Origin: Flavobacterium sp.
GTDB lineage: Bacteria; Bacteroidota; Bacteroidia; Flavobacteriales; Flavobacteriaceae
Assembly: GCF_024642105.1 (NCBI RefSeq)
Contig: NZ_JAHEBT010000056.1
Location: 124,731 to 188,730 of the forward strand
Reading direction: 5' to 3'
DNA length: 64,000 bases
Part shown: positions 47,111 to 54,963 of the stretch, piece after piece
How positions within the stretch are numbered: the stretch's first letter is position 1
Layout: each line of letters begins with the position of its first letter
Program-made: the position numbers and the translations under genes
Notes under the pieces: model-generated
Database searches by the model: none
What the model was told of the DNA's origin: nothing
The model's input: the letters and a program-made list of their open reading frames with translations, nothing else

Positions 47111-47122
47111 TACCAAAAGTAG

Positions 47123-47130
47123 TATCTTTG
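47123..47130 (+). promoter_or_regulatory. -7 promoter element of the PorT-like gene
   Basis: TATCTTTG is a perfect TAnnTTTG, 24 bases before the preferred ATG at 47155. The TTG at 47128-47130 that opens the longest frame is part of this box. Confidence 0.5.
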
Positions 47131-47154
47131 TATAGAATCCAATATCGACTTACA

Positions 47155-47880
47155 ATGACAATAGTGCAGTCCTTCAGTAAAAGAGTAGTATTAATCGTTG
47201 TGTTTTTATTTTCTTTCTTTCCTATTTTGGCGCAAGAAAATCCGAATGCTGCCCTTTCCTCTACTGCTAAAATCGATTCCTTGTATCGAGAAGATCAGTT
47301 CTATATTGGCGTTACCTATAATGTTTTAAAAAATGCGCCAACTGGTTTTTCCAATGATAAATTTTCTACGGGATTTTCAGCAGGTTTCTTGAGGGATATG
47401 CCCATTAATAAAAACAGAAATCTAGCCATAGCTCCAGGAATAGGACTTACCTTTAATAATTACAGTCAAAATATAGGAATAACTACTACCAATGGAACTC
47501 CTGTGTATACAGTTTTAACGGATGCAACAGCGTATTCTAACAATAAGTTTTCCCAACTATTTGTTGATGTTCCTTTAGAGTTCAGATGGCGAGGGTCTAC
47601 TTTTGAAAACCATAATTTTTTCCGTATTCATGCGGGAGTTAAGCTGAGTTATTTGCTTTACGATCGGTCGGTACTTAGAAGTGGTTTGGGCGACTCAATT
47701 ATCAGCAGTAATCCCGATTTTAATAAATTACTTTTCGGGCTCTCTGCAGCGGCAGGTTACGGCGGAGCCAATTTGTATATTTATTATGGATTAAATCCAA
47801 TTTTCAAAACGGCTCAAATAGCCGGCACAAAAGTTGACGCCAAGTCTTTAAATATTGGACTTATCTTTTATATTTTATAG
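47155..47880 (+). CDS. porT: PorT-family outer-membrane protein (type IX secretion)
   Basis: About 241 residues with signal peptide (VVLIVVFLFSFFPILAQ). Mature strings KIDSLYREDQFYIGVTYNVL, FSAGFLRDMPINKNRNLAIA and VDVPLEFRWRG resemble PorT, an outer-membrane barrel required for type IX secretion and gliding in Bacteroidota. The alternating aromatic/glycine strands and the terminal LNIGLIFYIL fit a barrel end. ATG 47155 is preferred over the TTG in the promoter box. The neighbouring T9SS-sorted gene at 31.7 kb shows that the organism uses this system, although the two are not in one operon. Confidence 0.72.
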   Translation: MTIVQSFSKRVVLIVVFLFSFFPILAQENPNAALSSTAKIDSLYREDQFYIGVTYNVLKNAPTGFSNDKFSTGFSAGFLRDMPINKNRNLAIAPGIGLTFNNYSQNIGITTTNGTPVYTVLTDATAYSNNKFSQLFVDVPLEFRWRGSTFENHNFFRIHAGVKLSYLLYDRSVLRSGLGDSIISSNPDFNKLLFGLSAAAGYGGANLYIYYGLNPIFKTAQIAGTKVDAKSLNIGLIFYIL

Positions 47881-47927
47881 TTCCAAAGCCTGAATTCGAA
47901 AAGAAGTACTATTTTTGATAATTATTT

Positions 47928-48010
47928 ACGTCAATTCGAGTGATTTTCGAAGAAAATTGTATCGAGAATGGAGGAAATAATTACTAAAAACGGTTCTCGA
48001 TACAATTTTC
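47928..48010. repeat. Dispersed palindromic repeat upstream of murF/alr
   Basis: A left 15-mer (ACGTCAATTCGAGTG, 47928-47942) is followed by a perfect 17-bp inverted repeat, GAAAATTGTATCGAGAA (47952-47968) and TTCTCGATACAATTTTC (47994-48010), around a 25-base centre. The left 15-mer and the core TGTATCGAGAAT each recur with one mismatch at 61986-62041. The rest of the spacer to 48122 holds no gene. Confidence 0.7.
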
Positions 48011-48122
48011 ATTTTTCCCGATATTTATCGATAAAAATAAAAAATACTTGAATGGACGTTTTTAATAATTACCTCTAGCGGAAAACAAAATTATAAAATG
48101 AGCTTGCTCGCTTTTTGAATTT

Positions 48123-50567
48123 ATGAACTTATCCATCCAAAATTGTATTACAGCACTCCAAGCTGAATTTGTTGGTTATGCAACACCAGCCACAATTGAT
48201 GCAATCGCCATTGATAGTCGCTCTTTACAAAATACCGCGACTACTTTGTTTTTCGCTTTGGTGGGACCTAATAATGATGCTCATTTTTACATCAAAGATT
48301 TAATTAGCAAAGGGGTTCAGCATTTTGTGGTGACACATATTCCCGAAGATTGTCAAGGCAAAGCCAATTTTTTGGTAGTTAACAACACCTTGGTAGCCCT
48401 GCAACAATTAGCCAGTTATTATCGTTCTTCAGTTAATTTTCCAATCGTTGGAATAACGGGAAGCAACGGAAAAACTATTGTAAAAGAATGGCTTAATTTT
48501 TTATTAAGTCCTGAATATACGATTATTCGAAGCCCTAAAAGTTATAATTCACAAGTGGGTGTTCCGTTGTCAGTCATCGGTATCAATGAACAACATAATT
48601 TAGGTATTTTTGAAGCTGGAATTTCGACCGTTTCCGAAATGGAAAAGCTAGAGCCGATAATTCGACCAACCATCGGTATATTGACTAATATTGGGTCTGC
48701 ACACGATGAAGGTTTTGCCAATACTAATGAAAAAATAAAAGAAAAATTACGTCTTTTCGACCATTCTCAGATTCTCATTTATCCCAAAAGTGATGCCGTT
48801 GATGCGTTGATTCGTCCAGAATTAAAAACGTTTTCTTGGAGTTTTTATGATCCTTCGGCGGATGTTTTTGTGAGCCAAAAACGAATGGGAACCAATACCA
48901 TTTTAAATATTGCTCAAAAGAAAGAAGAATTTGACATCACAATACCATTTCAAGACGAGGCATCGATAGAAAATGTAGTTTCGTGTGTATTGGTTTTATT
49001 GTATTTACAATATGATTTTGCTACAATCCAAAATCGAGTATCACAATTGTATCCAGTTGAAATGCGTTTGAAATTGAAAGACGGAATTAATAATTGCAGT
49101 TTGATTGACGATAGTTATAGTGCCGATTTTCAGTCGTTGAAAATTGCGTTGGATTTTTTGGAAAGCCAAAAACAATCCAGTAAAAAAACAGTAATTCTAT
49201 CTGATATTTTTCAGAGTGGTTTGACTAATGACGAATTGTATGCAAGAGTTGGACAGTTAATTATTGCTAATAAAATCAGTCGTATCATTGGAATTGGCCC
49301 TATTATTTCTCAATTCAAAAATCAATTCGAGAACTGCGTAACCTTCGAGACTACTGCTGACTTTTTATCGCAAATAGAACAATTGCATTTTGAAAACGAA
49401 ACCATCCTAATTAAAGGTGCGCGTAGTTTTCAGTTTGAAAAAATTGTTTTTGCCTTAGAAGAGAAAACGCACGAGACCGTTTTAGAAATTAATCTGAATG
49501 CGATCAGCCATAACTTGAATTTCTACAAGTCCAAAATGAAACCAACTACCAAAATGATGGTGATGGTAAAAGCATTTGGTTATGGCAATGGCGGATTTGA
49601 AATTGCTAAATTGTTAGAACATCATAAAGTAGATTACTTAGGGGTGGCTTTTGCCGATGAAGGAATAAGTCTTAAAAATGCAGGAATCCAATTGCCTATT
49701 ATGGTTTTGAATCCAGAATCGACGAGTTTCTCGGCCATTATTCAACACCAATTAGAACCCGAAATTTATAGTATAAAAGGGCTAAAGGCCTTTCTTAAAA
49801 TAGCCGAACAAAAAAACTTACACCAGTTTCCTATCCATATCAAGTTGGATACAGGAATGCACCGATTGGGTTTTGAGGCCAATACAATTAACGAACTGAT
49901 TACTACTTTAAAAGGCAATCAGCGCGTTGTAGTAAAAAGTATTTTGTCGCACATGGCAACAAGCGATGCCGAAGAACACCAACAATTTTCGTTAGTACAA
50001 ATCCGTTTGTTTGATGAATTGTCAAACCAATTAATGCGAGAATTAGGCATTCAACCCATTCGTCATATTTTAAATACTTCGGGAATCAGTAATTTTCCGC
50101 AAGGACAATTTGATATGGTACGTCTAGGGATTGGACTGTATGGAGTTTCCAATGATAGTGAAGAACAAAAATACTTGGAGAATGTGAGTACATTGAAGTC
50201 GGTAATTTCTCAAATCAGAACCATTCCTGCTGGAGATAGCGTAGGTTACGGTCGCCGATTTATGGCAGAAAAAACCACTCAAGTAGCTACAATTCCTATT
50301 GGGTATGCCGATGGGATTTCGCGACTTTGGGGCAATGGAGTAGGTTACGTTACCATTAACAAACAAAAAGCTTCTATTTTGGGAAGTGTGTGTATGGATA
50401 TGTTGATGGTGGATGTCACAGGTATAGATTGCGCCGAAGGAGATGCTGTTATTATTTTTGGCGAAAGCCCAACCGTCATAGAAATGGCTCAAAAAACACA
50501 GACTATTCCGTATGAGATTTTAACCAGTATTTCACAACGGGTAAAACGAGTCTTTTATCGAGAATAA
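48123..50567 (+). CDS. murF/alr: Bifunctional MurF (UDP-MurNAc-tripeptide:D-Ala-D-Ala ligase) / alanine racemase
   Basis: An 814-residue fusion making and then using D-alanine for the peptidoglycan stem. The N-terminal Mur-ligase half (about 1-445) carries the ATP loop ITGSNGKTIVKEW (111-123) and the DDSYSADFQSLKIALDF region near 329-345. The C-terminal half (about 452-814) is a PLP-dependent alanine racemase. Its Lys 483 sits in MVMVKAFGYGNGG, and RLGIGLYGVS and DMLMVDVTG lie further on. The fused arrangement is common in Bacteroidota. The MurF part lacks some residues of stand-alone MurF as I remember them, so its ligase activity is inferred, not certain. Confidence 0.93.
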   Translation: MNLSIQNCITALQAEFVGYATPATIDAIAIDSRSLQNTATTLFFALVGPNNDAHFYIKDLISKGVQHFVVTHIPEDCQGKANFLVVNNTLVALQQLASYYRSSVNFPIVGITGSNGKTIVKEWLNFLLSPEYTIIRSPKSYNSQVGVPLSVIGINEQHNLGIFEAGISTVSEMEKLEPIIRPTIGILTNIGSAHDEGFANTNEKIKEKLRLFDHSQILIYPKSDAVDALIRPELKTFSWSFYDPSADVFVSQKRMGTNTILNIAQKKEEFDITIPFQDEASIENVVSCVLVLLYLQYDFATIQNRVSQLYPVEMRLKLKDGINNCSLIDDSYSADFQSLKIALDFLESQKQSSKKTVILSDIFQSGLTNDELYARVGQLIIANKISRIIGIGPIISQFKNQFENCVTFETTADFLSQIEQLHFENETILIKGARSFQFEKIVFALEEKTHETVLEINLNAISHNLNFYKSKMKPTTKMMVMVKAFGYGNGGFEIAKLLEHHKVDYLGVAFADEGISLKNAGIQLPIMVLNPESTSFSAIIQHQLEPEIYSIKGLKAFLKIAEQKNLHQFPIHIKLDTGMHRLGFEANTINELITTLKGNQRVVVKSILSHMATSDAEEHQQFSLVQIRLFDELSNQLMRELGIQPIRHILNTSGISNFPQGQFDMVRLGIGLYGVSNDSEEQKYLENVSTLKSVISQIRTIPAGDSVGYGRRFMAEKTTQVATIPIGYADGISRLWGNGVGYVTINKQKASILGSVCMDMLMVDVTGIDCAEGDAVIIFGESPTVIEMAQKTQTIPYEILTSISQRVKRVFYRE

Positions 50568-50621
50568 TTGATTTTTCGTGTCAAATTTTTTCTACTGCAA
50601 TGAAAGGGTTTCCTTTTTTAG

Positions 50622-50629
50622 TACTTTTG
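50622..50629 (+). promoter_or_regulatory. -7 promoter element of mscL
   Basis: TACTTTTG matches TAnnTTTG, 28 bases before the mscL ATG. No clear -33 element. Confidence 0.45.
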
Positions 50630-50657
50630 AAAATATATTAATCTTAACACTATTCTT

Positions 50658-51095
50658 ATGGGATTTTTTGCAGATTTTAAAGCTTTTTTAATGAAAGGCG
50701 AAATCGTCAACTTAGCTACTGCGGTTATTGTTGGGGGTGCTTTTGGAAAAATAGTCACTTCGTTTACGAATGATGTCTTGATGCCTCCTATTGGGTTGCT
50801 TTTAGGAAAGGTGGACTTTAAGAATCTAAAATTAGTGTTGCAAGATGGTGTTCCTGCAGTAATGGAAAATGGAGTGCAAAAATCACCTGCAATTGCTGAA
50901 GTTACTTTAAATTATGGCGCTTTTATCCAAACTATTTTTGATTTTGTAATCATTGGGTTCTGTATTTTTATTGTATTGAAGGCCTATGAAAAAGCCCAAG
51001 AAAAAATTAAAAAAGACGAAGAGCCTAAGCCAGTTGCGGGTCCAACCCAAGAACAATTACTTGCTGAAATTAGAGATTTGTTGAAAAATAAATAA
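50658..51095 (+). CDS. mscL: Large-conductance mechanosensitive channel MscL
   Basis: A pentameric stretch-activated channel that releases solutes during hypo-osmotic shock, 145 residues. The N-terminal amphipathic helix and pore helix are intact (FKAFLMKGEIVNLATAVIVG, then GAFGKIVTSFTNDVLMPPIG). The second helix is FDFVIIGFCIFIVLKAYEKA, followed by a charged C-terminal bundle ending EQLLAEIRDLLKNK. The periplasmic loop is of ordinary size. Confidence 0.97.
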   Translation: MGFFADFKAFLMKGEIVNLATAVIVGGAFGKIVTSFTNDVLMPPIGLLLGKVDFKNLKLVLQDGVPAVMENGVQKSPAIAEVTLNYGAFIQTIFDFVIIGFCIFIVLKAYEKAQEKIKKDEEPKPVAGPTQEQLLAEIRDLLKNK

Positions 51096-51096
51096 C

Positions 51097-51127
51097 ATTG
51101 TTATAAATTTAACAATTTGTTATTTTT
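51097..51127 (+). terminator. Weak candidate terminator after mscL
   Basis: A 7-bp stem (ATTGTTA with TAACAAT, 6-base loop, arms 51097-51103 and 51110-51116) is followed by TTGTTATTTTTT. The stem is AT-rich, so its strength is doubtful. Confidence 0.4.
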
Positions 51128-51138
51128 TGTGAACACCC

Positions 51139-51168
51139 TTGTTTTGAGTTGATTATTGGTTACTTTTG
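51139..51168 (+). promoter_or_regulatory. Promoter of asd
   Basis: TTG (51139-51141) and TACTTTTG (51161-51168) are separated by 19 bases, matching the Bacteroidota -33/-7 arrangement. The box lies 36 bases before the asd ATG. Confidence 0.55.
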
Positions 51169-51204
51169 CCAAATAAAATTACAACTCAATAATAAAAATA
51201 TATA

Positions 51205-52194
51205 ATGAGAATAGCAGTAGTAGGTGCTACCGGAATGGTAGGCGAAATAATGTTAAAAGTATTAGCGGAGAGAAATTTTCCTGTAACGGAGTTAATTCCT
51301 GTGGCTTCTGAAAAATCAGTGGGTAGAGAAATTGATTTTAAAGGAAATAAATACAAAGTAGTGGGATTACAAACTGCTGTCGATATGAAAGCAGATATTG
51401 CTTTATTTTCTGCAGGAGGGGGTACTTCATTAGAATGGGCTCCAAAATTTGCGGCAGCTGGAACAACCGTAATCGACAACTCATCGGCTTGGAGAATGGA
51501 TCCAACTAAGAAATTAGTAGTTCCTGAAATCAATGCAGGCGAATTAACTAAGGAAGATAAAATTATTGCAAATCCAAACTGTTCGACTATCCAAATGGTT
51601 TTGGCTTTAGCGCCTTTGCATAAAAAATACAACATCAAACGTATCATTGTTTCTACCTACCAGTCAATTACTGGAACGGGAGTGAAAGCGGTACAACAAT
51701 TCGAAAATGAATGTGCTGGTATTGAAGGCGACATGGTCTACAAATACAAAATCAACAGAAACTGTATTCCACAATGTGATAGTTTTGAAGACAATGGATA
51801 CACTAAAGAGGAAATGAAATTAGTGAACGAAACTAAAAAAATCTTAAGCGACAATGCTATTGCAGTTACTGCAACTGCGGTTCGTGTGCCGGTTGTGGGC
51901 GGACATAGTGAAGCTTTGAACGTTGAGTTTACCAATGATTTTGATGTAAATGAGGTGAGAACTATTTTGAGCCAAACGGACGGAGTAGTAGTTCAAGATA
52001 ATTTAGACACCTTTACTTATCCAATGCCACGATATGCCGAAGGTAAAAATGAAGTTTTTGTAGGTAGAATTCGTCGTGACGAAAGCCAACCCAATACTTT
52101 AAATATGTGGGTTGTAGCAGATAACTTGAGAAAAGGAGCGGCTACAAACACCATCCAAATTGCAGAGTATTTGATTGCTGCTCAATTGGTGTAA
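51205..52194 (+). CDS. asd: Aspartate-semialdehyde dehydrogenase
   Basis: NADPH-dependent enzyme converting aspartyl phosphate to aspartate semialdehyde, the branch point for lysine/diaminopimelate, threonine and methionine. It has 329 residues. The N-terminal nucleotide loop is VVGATGMVGEIML. The catalytic Cys lies in IANPNCSTIQMV and the substrate-binding region includes STYQSITGTGVKAVQQFENE. The active-site His is in VPVVGGHSEALNVE. It is monocistronic, with its own promoter and a strong terminator. Confidence 0.97.
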   Translation: MRIAVVGATGMVGEIMLKVLAERNFPVTELIPVASEKSVGREIDFKGNKYKVVGLQTAVDMKADIALFSAGGGTSLEWAPKFAAAGTTVIDNSSAWRMDPTKKLVVPEINAGELTKEDKIIANPNCSTIQMVLALAPLHKKYNIKRIIVSTYQSITGTGVKAVQQFENECAGIEGDMVYKYKINRNCIPQCDSFEDNGYTKEEMKLVNETKKILSDNAIAVTATAVRVPVVGGHSEALNVEFTNDFDVNEVRTILSQTDGVVVQDNLDTFTYPMPRYAEGKNEVFVGRIRRDESQPNTLNMWVVADNLRKGAATNTIQIAEYLIAAQLV

Positions 52195-52216
52195 GTAGTT
52201 CTATAATTACTAATTG

Positions 52217-52263
52217 AACCATTTACGATTCAGATAATTCTGAATTGTAAATGGTTTTCTTTT
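52217..52263 (+). terminator. Rho-independent terminator after asd
   Basis: A 17-bp stem with a single G-T wobble (AACCATTTACGATTCAG with CTGAATTGTAAATGGTT, arms 52217-52233 and 52240-52256) is followed by TTCTTTTT. Confidence 0.8.
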
Positions 52264-52273
52264 TGGGTTTCGT

Positions 52274-52281
52274 TATCTTTG
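52274..52281 (+). promoter_or_regulatory. -7 promoter element of the His-rich protein and TonB receptor genes
   Basis: TATCTTTG is a perfect TAnnTTTG, just before the ATG at 52288. The short leader (about six bases) is unusual and may mean near-leaderless translation. The TTG at 52279 belongs to the box. Confidence 0.4.
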
Positions 52282-52287
52282 TTCCCA

Positions 52288-52635
52288 ATGAAACACAAAC
52301 AACTATATATCCGGTTTTTCTTTGCGATAGCTCTATTGGGTTCTATAGTAGCACAATCGTTTCATGGCTATGGGCATCTTGAAAAACGGTTTTCGGAGAA
52401 AGTATGTTTTCATCAACATAAAAATTCGACCGAATTAACCCACCAGCATAAAGGGTTTGAACAGTGTTTAGTTTGCGCTATTTCTTTTCATAGCAGTATA
52501 GCGACAGAGAATTTTGTCTATCATTTAGCTTCTGATTCGCAAGTTGCAGCCGATTATTTTTTCACTTCTCCAACGATTATTTCCTATTCAGGAAGTTTAT
52601 ATTCTTTACGAGGACCTCCTCAGTGTATTGTTTAA
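52288..52635 (+). CDS. Small His/Cys-rich exported or membrane protein
   Basis: About 115 residues from ATG 52288 (MKHKQLYIRFFFAIALLGSI), with an N-terminal hydrophobic segment that could be a signal or anchor. The following region is rich in His and Cys: SFHGYGHLEKRFSEKVCFHQ, then STELTHQHKGFEQCLVCAIS. A CLVC pair and clustered His residues look like metal ligands. The protein lies directly before a TonB-dependent receptor gene (52690) and is presumably co-transcribed with it. I do not recognise a named family with certainty; similarity to the small DUF2946-type copper-related proteins is only suggestive. Confidence 0.7.
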   Translation: MKHKQLYIRFFFAIALLGSIVAQSFHGYGHLEKRFSEKVCFHQHKNSTELTHQHKGFEQCLVCAISFHSSIATENFVYHLASDSQVAADYFFTSPTIISYSGSLYSLRGPPQCIV

Positions 52636-52689
52636 ATAAGATACTTTTTGCCGATCTATTTCGGTTTTATTAAACAATACACCAATAGT

Positions 52690-54897
52690 ATGAAAAAAAT
52701 AATTTTTGCCTTGGTCTTGGGATTTTCTACCTTGATGCAAGCACAAAATACGGTTTCTGGAACAGTAATAGATTCCAATAATAAAGCGCTTCAAGGCGTA
52801 TCAATTTATATTCAAGAATTACAAAAAGGAACGCTTTCAGATGCCAATGGGAATTATAGTTTGACTAATTTGCCTAACGGAAATGTCTCGATTTCTTTTG
52901 CTTTAATGGGTTACGGAACCCAGAACAAAACGATTGTAAACGCACAACGTCAAAATCGATTGGACGTACAATTAGAACCTACCATTTTTCAAATGGATGA
53001 GGTGGTAGTCGCTACAGCATTCAACAAGCTACAGTCACAAAATGTGATGAAAGTGGAACATGAAACCATTAAAAATTTAACTCGAAAAGGAACTGCTACG
53101 TTAATAGAAGGACTGGCAACCATTCCTGGAGTGGCTCAAGTGTCAACAGGTACCTCCATTGGAAAACCTGTAATTAGAGGATTAAGTGGCAATAGAGTTT
53201 TGGTTTATTCACAAGGTGTACGAGTGGAGAATCAACAATTTGGTGAAGAACACGGATTAGGTTTGAATGATGCAGGAGTAGAAAGTGTTGAGGTAATTAA
53301 AGGACCCGCTTCTTTGTTGTATGGTTCAGATGCTTTGGGGGGTGTGTTGTATTTTAATCCGGAGAAATTTGCGAACGCGAATACCTTTAAGGCTAATTTT
53401 AGTCAAAAAATGTTTGCTAACACTTTGGGCAGTAATTCGTCCTTGGGAGTAAAAACGTCAACTGAAAATTGGAAATGGGTAACTCGAGGAACTTACAATA
53501 CCCATTCCGATTATACCACTTCAGGAGGAGAACGAGTAACAAATACCCGTTACCAAGAAAAAGATTTTAAAACAGGAATTGGGTATAGTAACGCTTCCTT
53601 TTCTTCGGTTCTTCGGTACAATTATAACCAATTGGATTTAGGAATTCCAGAGAACGGTATCGCCGAACAAAGTAGTAGTAAAACGGTCTTGTATCCAAAA
53701 CAAGCAGTTGCCAATCATTTAGTAAGCGTAAACAACGTTTTCTTTTTCAAAAAATCAAAATTGGATCTAGACTTAGGGTACATCTCTAATGACCGAAGCG
53801 AATTTCAAAATAGCACCATTGCCAATTTGAAAATGAAGTTGAATACCTTCAATTACAATGCGAAGTATTACCTGCCTTCGTGGGGCAAAATGGAAATAAT
53901 TATTGGTCTTCAAGGAATGCGTCAAACCAATACTAATTCCGGAGAAGAGTATTTAATTCCAGATGCCTTGACTCAAGATTTTGGGATTTTTGGTACTACC
54001 AATTACGAATGGAAATCAAATGTTATTCAAGCTGGGTTGCGTTTTGATACTAGAAGTATTAATACCCAAACACAGGCTGCTTTTGTGGCTATTAATAAAA
54101 ATTATACCAGTTGGAATGGTTCTTTGGGATATAAAACAAACTTTACAGATCATTTTATTTTCCGACTGAATGTAGCTTCTGGATTTAGAGCGCCCAACTT
54201 AGCAGAGCTTACTTCTAATGGTGTTCATGAAGGTGCAAATCGCTACGAAGTAGGTAATGCCAATTTAAAAACAGAACAAAATCTCCAAACCGATTTGAAT
54301 TTGGAATACAAAACCGATCACGTGGAATTCTTTGTCAACGGATATTATAATCATATTGCGAATTATATTTATCTGTCACCAACAGGCAATCAATTTACAA
54401 ATTCAGGAGCAGTTAATTTTATCCAAGTGTACGATTATATTCAAAATAACGCGAATCTTTACGGAGGAGAAGTGGGCCTGCATTTTCATCCACATCCATT
54501 GGATTGGTTGCATTTTGAGACGAGTTTTGAAACGGTAACAGGTCAAAAAGAAAACGCAGACTATTTGCCTTTGATTCCGGCAAATAACTGGAACAATACC
54601 CTTCGCTTTGAGTTGAACGACACCAATTGGTTGAAAGAAAGTTTTGCCACGATTAGCTTGTCTTCGACATTCAATCAGAACAAGGTGAGCGGTTTTGAAA
54701 CGAGAACGGGAGGATATAGTATTTTAAATCTTGGACTAGGAGGAACGCTTCATTTTGGAAAAACAAAAGTTGAAGTTAACTTGAATGGGAATAATATTAC
54801 CGACAAAAAGTACATTGCTCACCTGTCCCGACTTAAAACAGACGGGATTGCCAACATGGGTAGAAATATCGTTTTAGGATTGAATTTCAATTTGTAA
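52690..54897 (+). CDS. TonB-dependent outer-membrane receptor with carboxypeptidase-like domain
   Basis: 735 residues from ATG 52690 (signal peptide MKKIIFALVLGFSTLMQAQN). It has an N-terminal CarboxypepD-regulatory-like beta-sandwich (about 20-105; TVSGTVIDSNNKALQGVSIY), then a plug domain (about 115-225; PVIRGLSGNRVLVYSQGVRV and VEVIKGPASLLYGSDALGG). The 22-strand barrel closes with the C-terminal string NMGRNIVLGLNFNL. It imports a substrate using TonB energy. There is no adjacent SusD gene, so it is not a polysaccharide-utilisation pair. The small His-rich partner upstream suggests a metal or metal-chelate substrate, an inference only. Confidence 0.9.
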   Translation: MKKIIFALVLGFSTLMQAQNTVSGTVIDSNNKALQGVSIYIQELQKGTLSDANGNYSLTNLPNGNVSISFALMGYGTQNKTIVNAQRQNRLDVQLEPTIFQMDEVVVATAFNKLQSQNVMKVEHETIKNLTRKGTATLIEGLATIPGVAQVSTGTSIGKPVIRGLSGNRVLVYSQGVRVENQQFGEEHGLGLNDAGVESVEVIKGPASLLYGSDALGGVLYFNPEKFANANTFKANFSQKMFANTLGSNSSLGVKTSTENWKWVTRGTYNTHSDYTTSGGERVTNTRYQEKDFKTGIGYSNASFSSVLRYNYNQLDLGIPENGIAEQSSSKTVLYPKQAVANHLVSVNNVFFFKKSKLDLDLGYISNDRSEFQNSTIANLKMKLNTFNYNAKYYLPSWGKMEIIIGLQGMRQTNTNSGEEYLIPDALTQDFGIFGTTNYEWKSNVIQAGLRFDTRSINTQTQAAFVAINKNYTSWNGSLGYKTNFTDHFIFRLNVASGFRAPNLAELTSNGVHEGANRYEVGNANLKTEQNLQTDLNLEYKTDHVEFFVNGYYNHIANYIYLSPTGNQFTNSGAVNFIQVYDYIQNNANLYGGEVGLHFHPHPLDWLHFETSFETVTGQKENADYLPLIPANNWNNTLRFELNDTNWLKESFATISLSSTFNQNKVSGFETRTGGYSILNLGLGGTLHFGKTKVEVNLNGNNITDKKYIAHLSRLKTDGIANMGRNIVLGLNFNL

Positions 54898-54904
54898 TTT
54901 TTTT

Positions 54905-54943
54905 AATGCTTCCAGCCTTTAAAAGGCTGGAAGCATTGTTTTT
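54905..54943 (+). terminator. Rho-independent terminator after the TonB receptor gene
   Basis: A 16-bp stem (AATGCTTCCAGCCTTT with AAAGGCTGGAAGCATT, arms 54905-54920 and 54922-54937) is followed by GTTTTT. No matching T run exists for the convergent minus-strand gene. Confidence 0.8.
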
Positions 54944-54963
54944 CAAAAAGCGGCAAGCTTTAT

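Noticed and set aside
31343..47120. Genomic island integrated at tRNA-Ser
   Set aside because: I looked for a copy of the tRNA 3' end (GGTTCGAATCCC region) near the other end of the fibre cluster and for an integrase and found neither; a terminator follows the tRNA directly.
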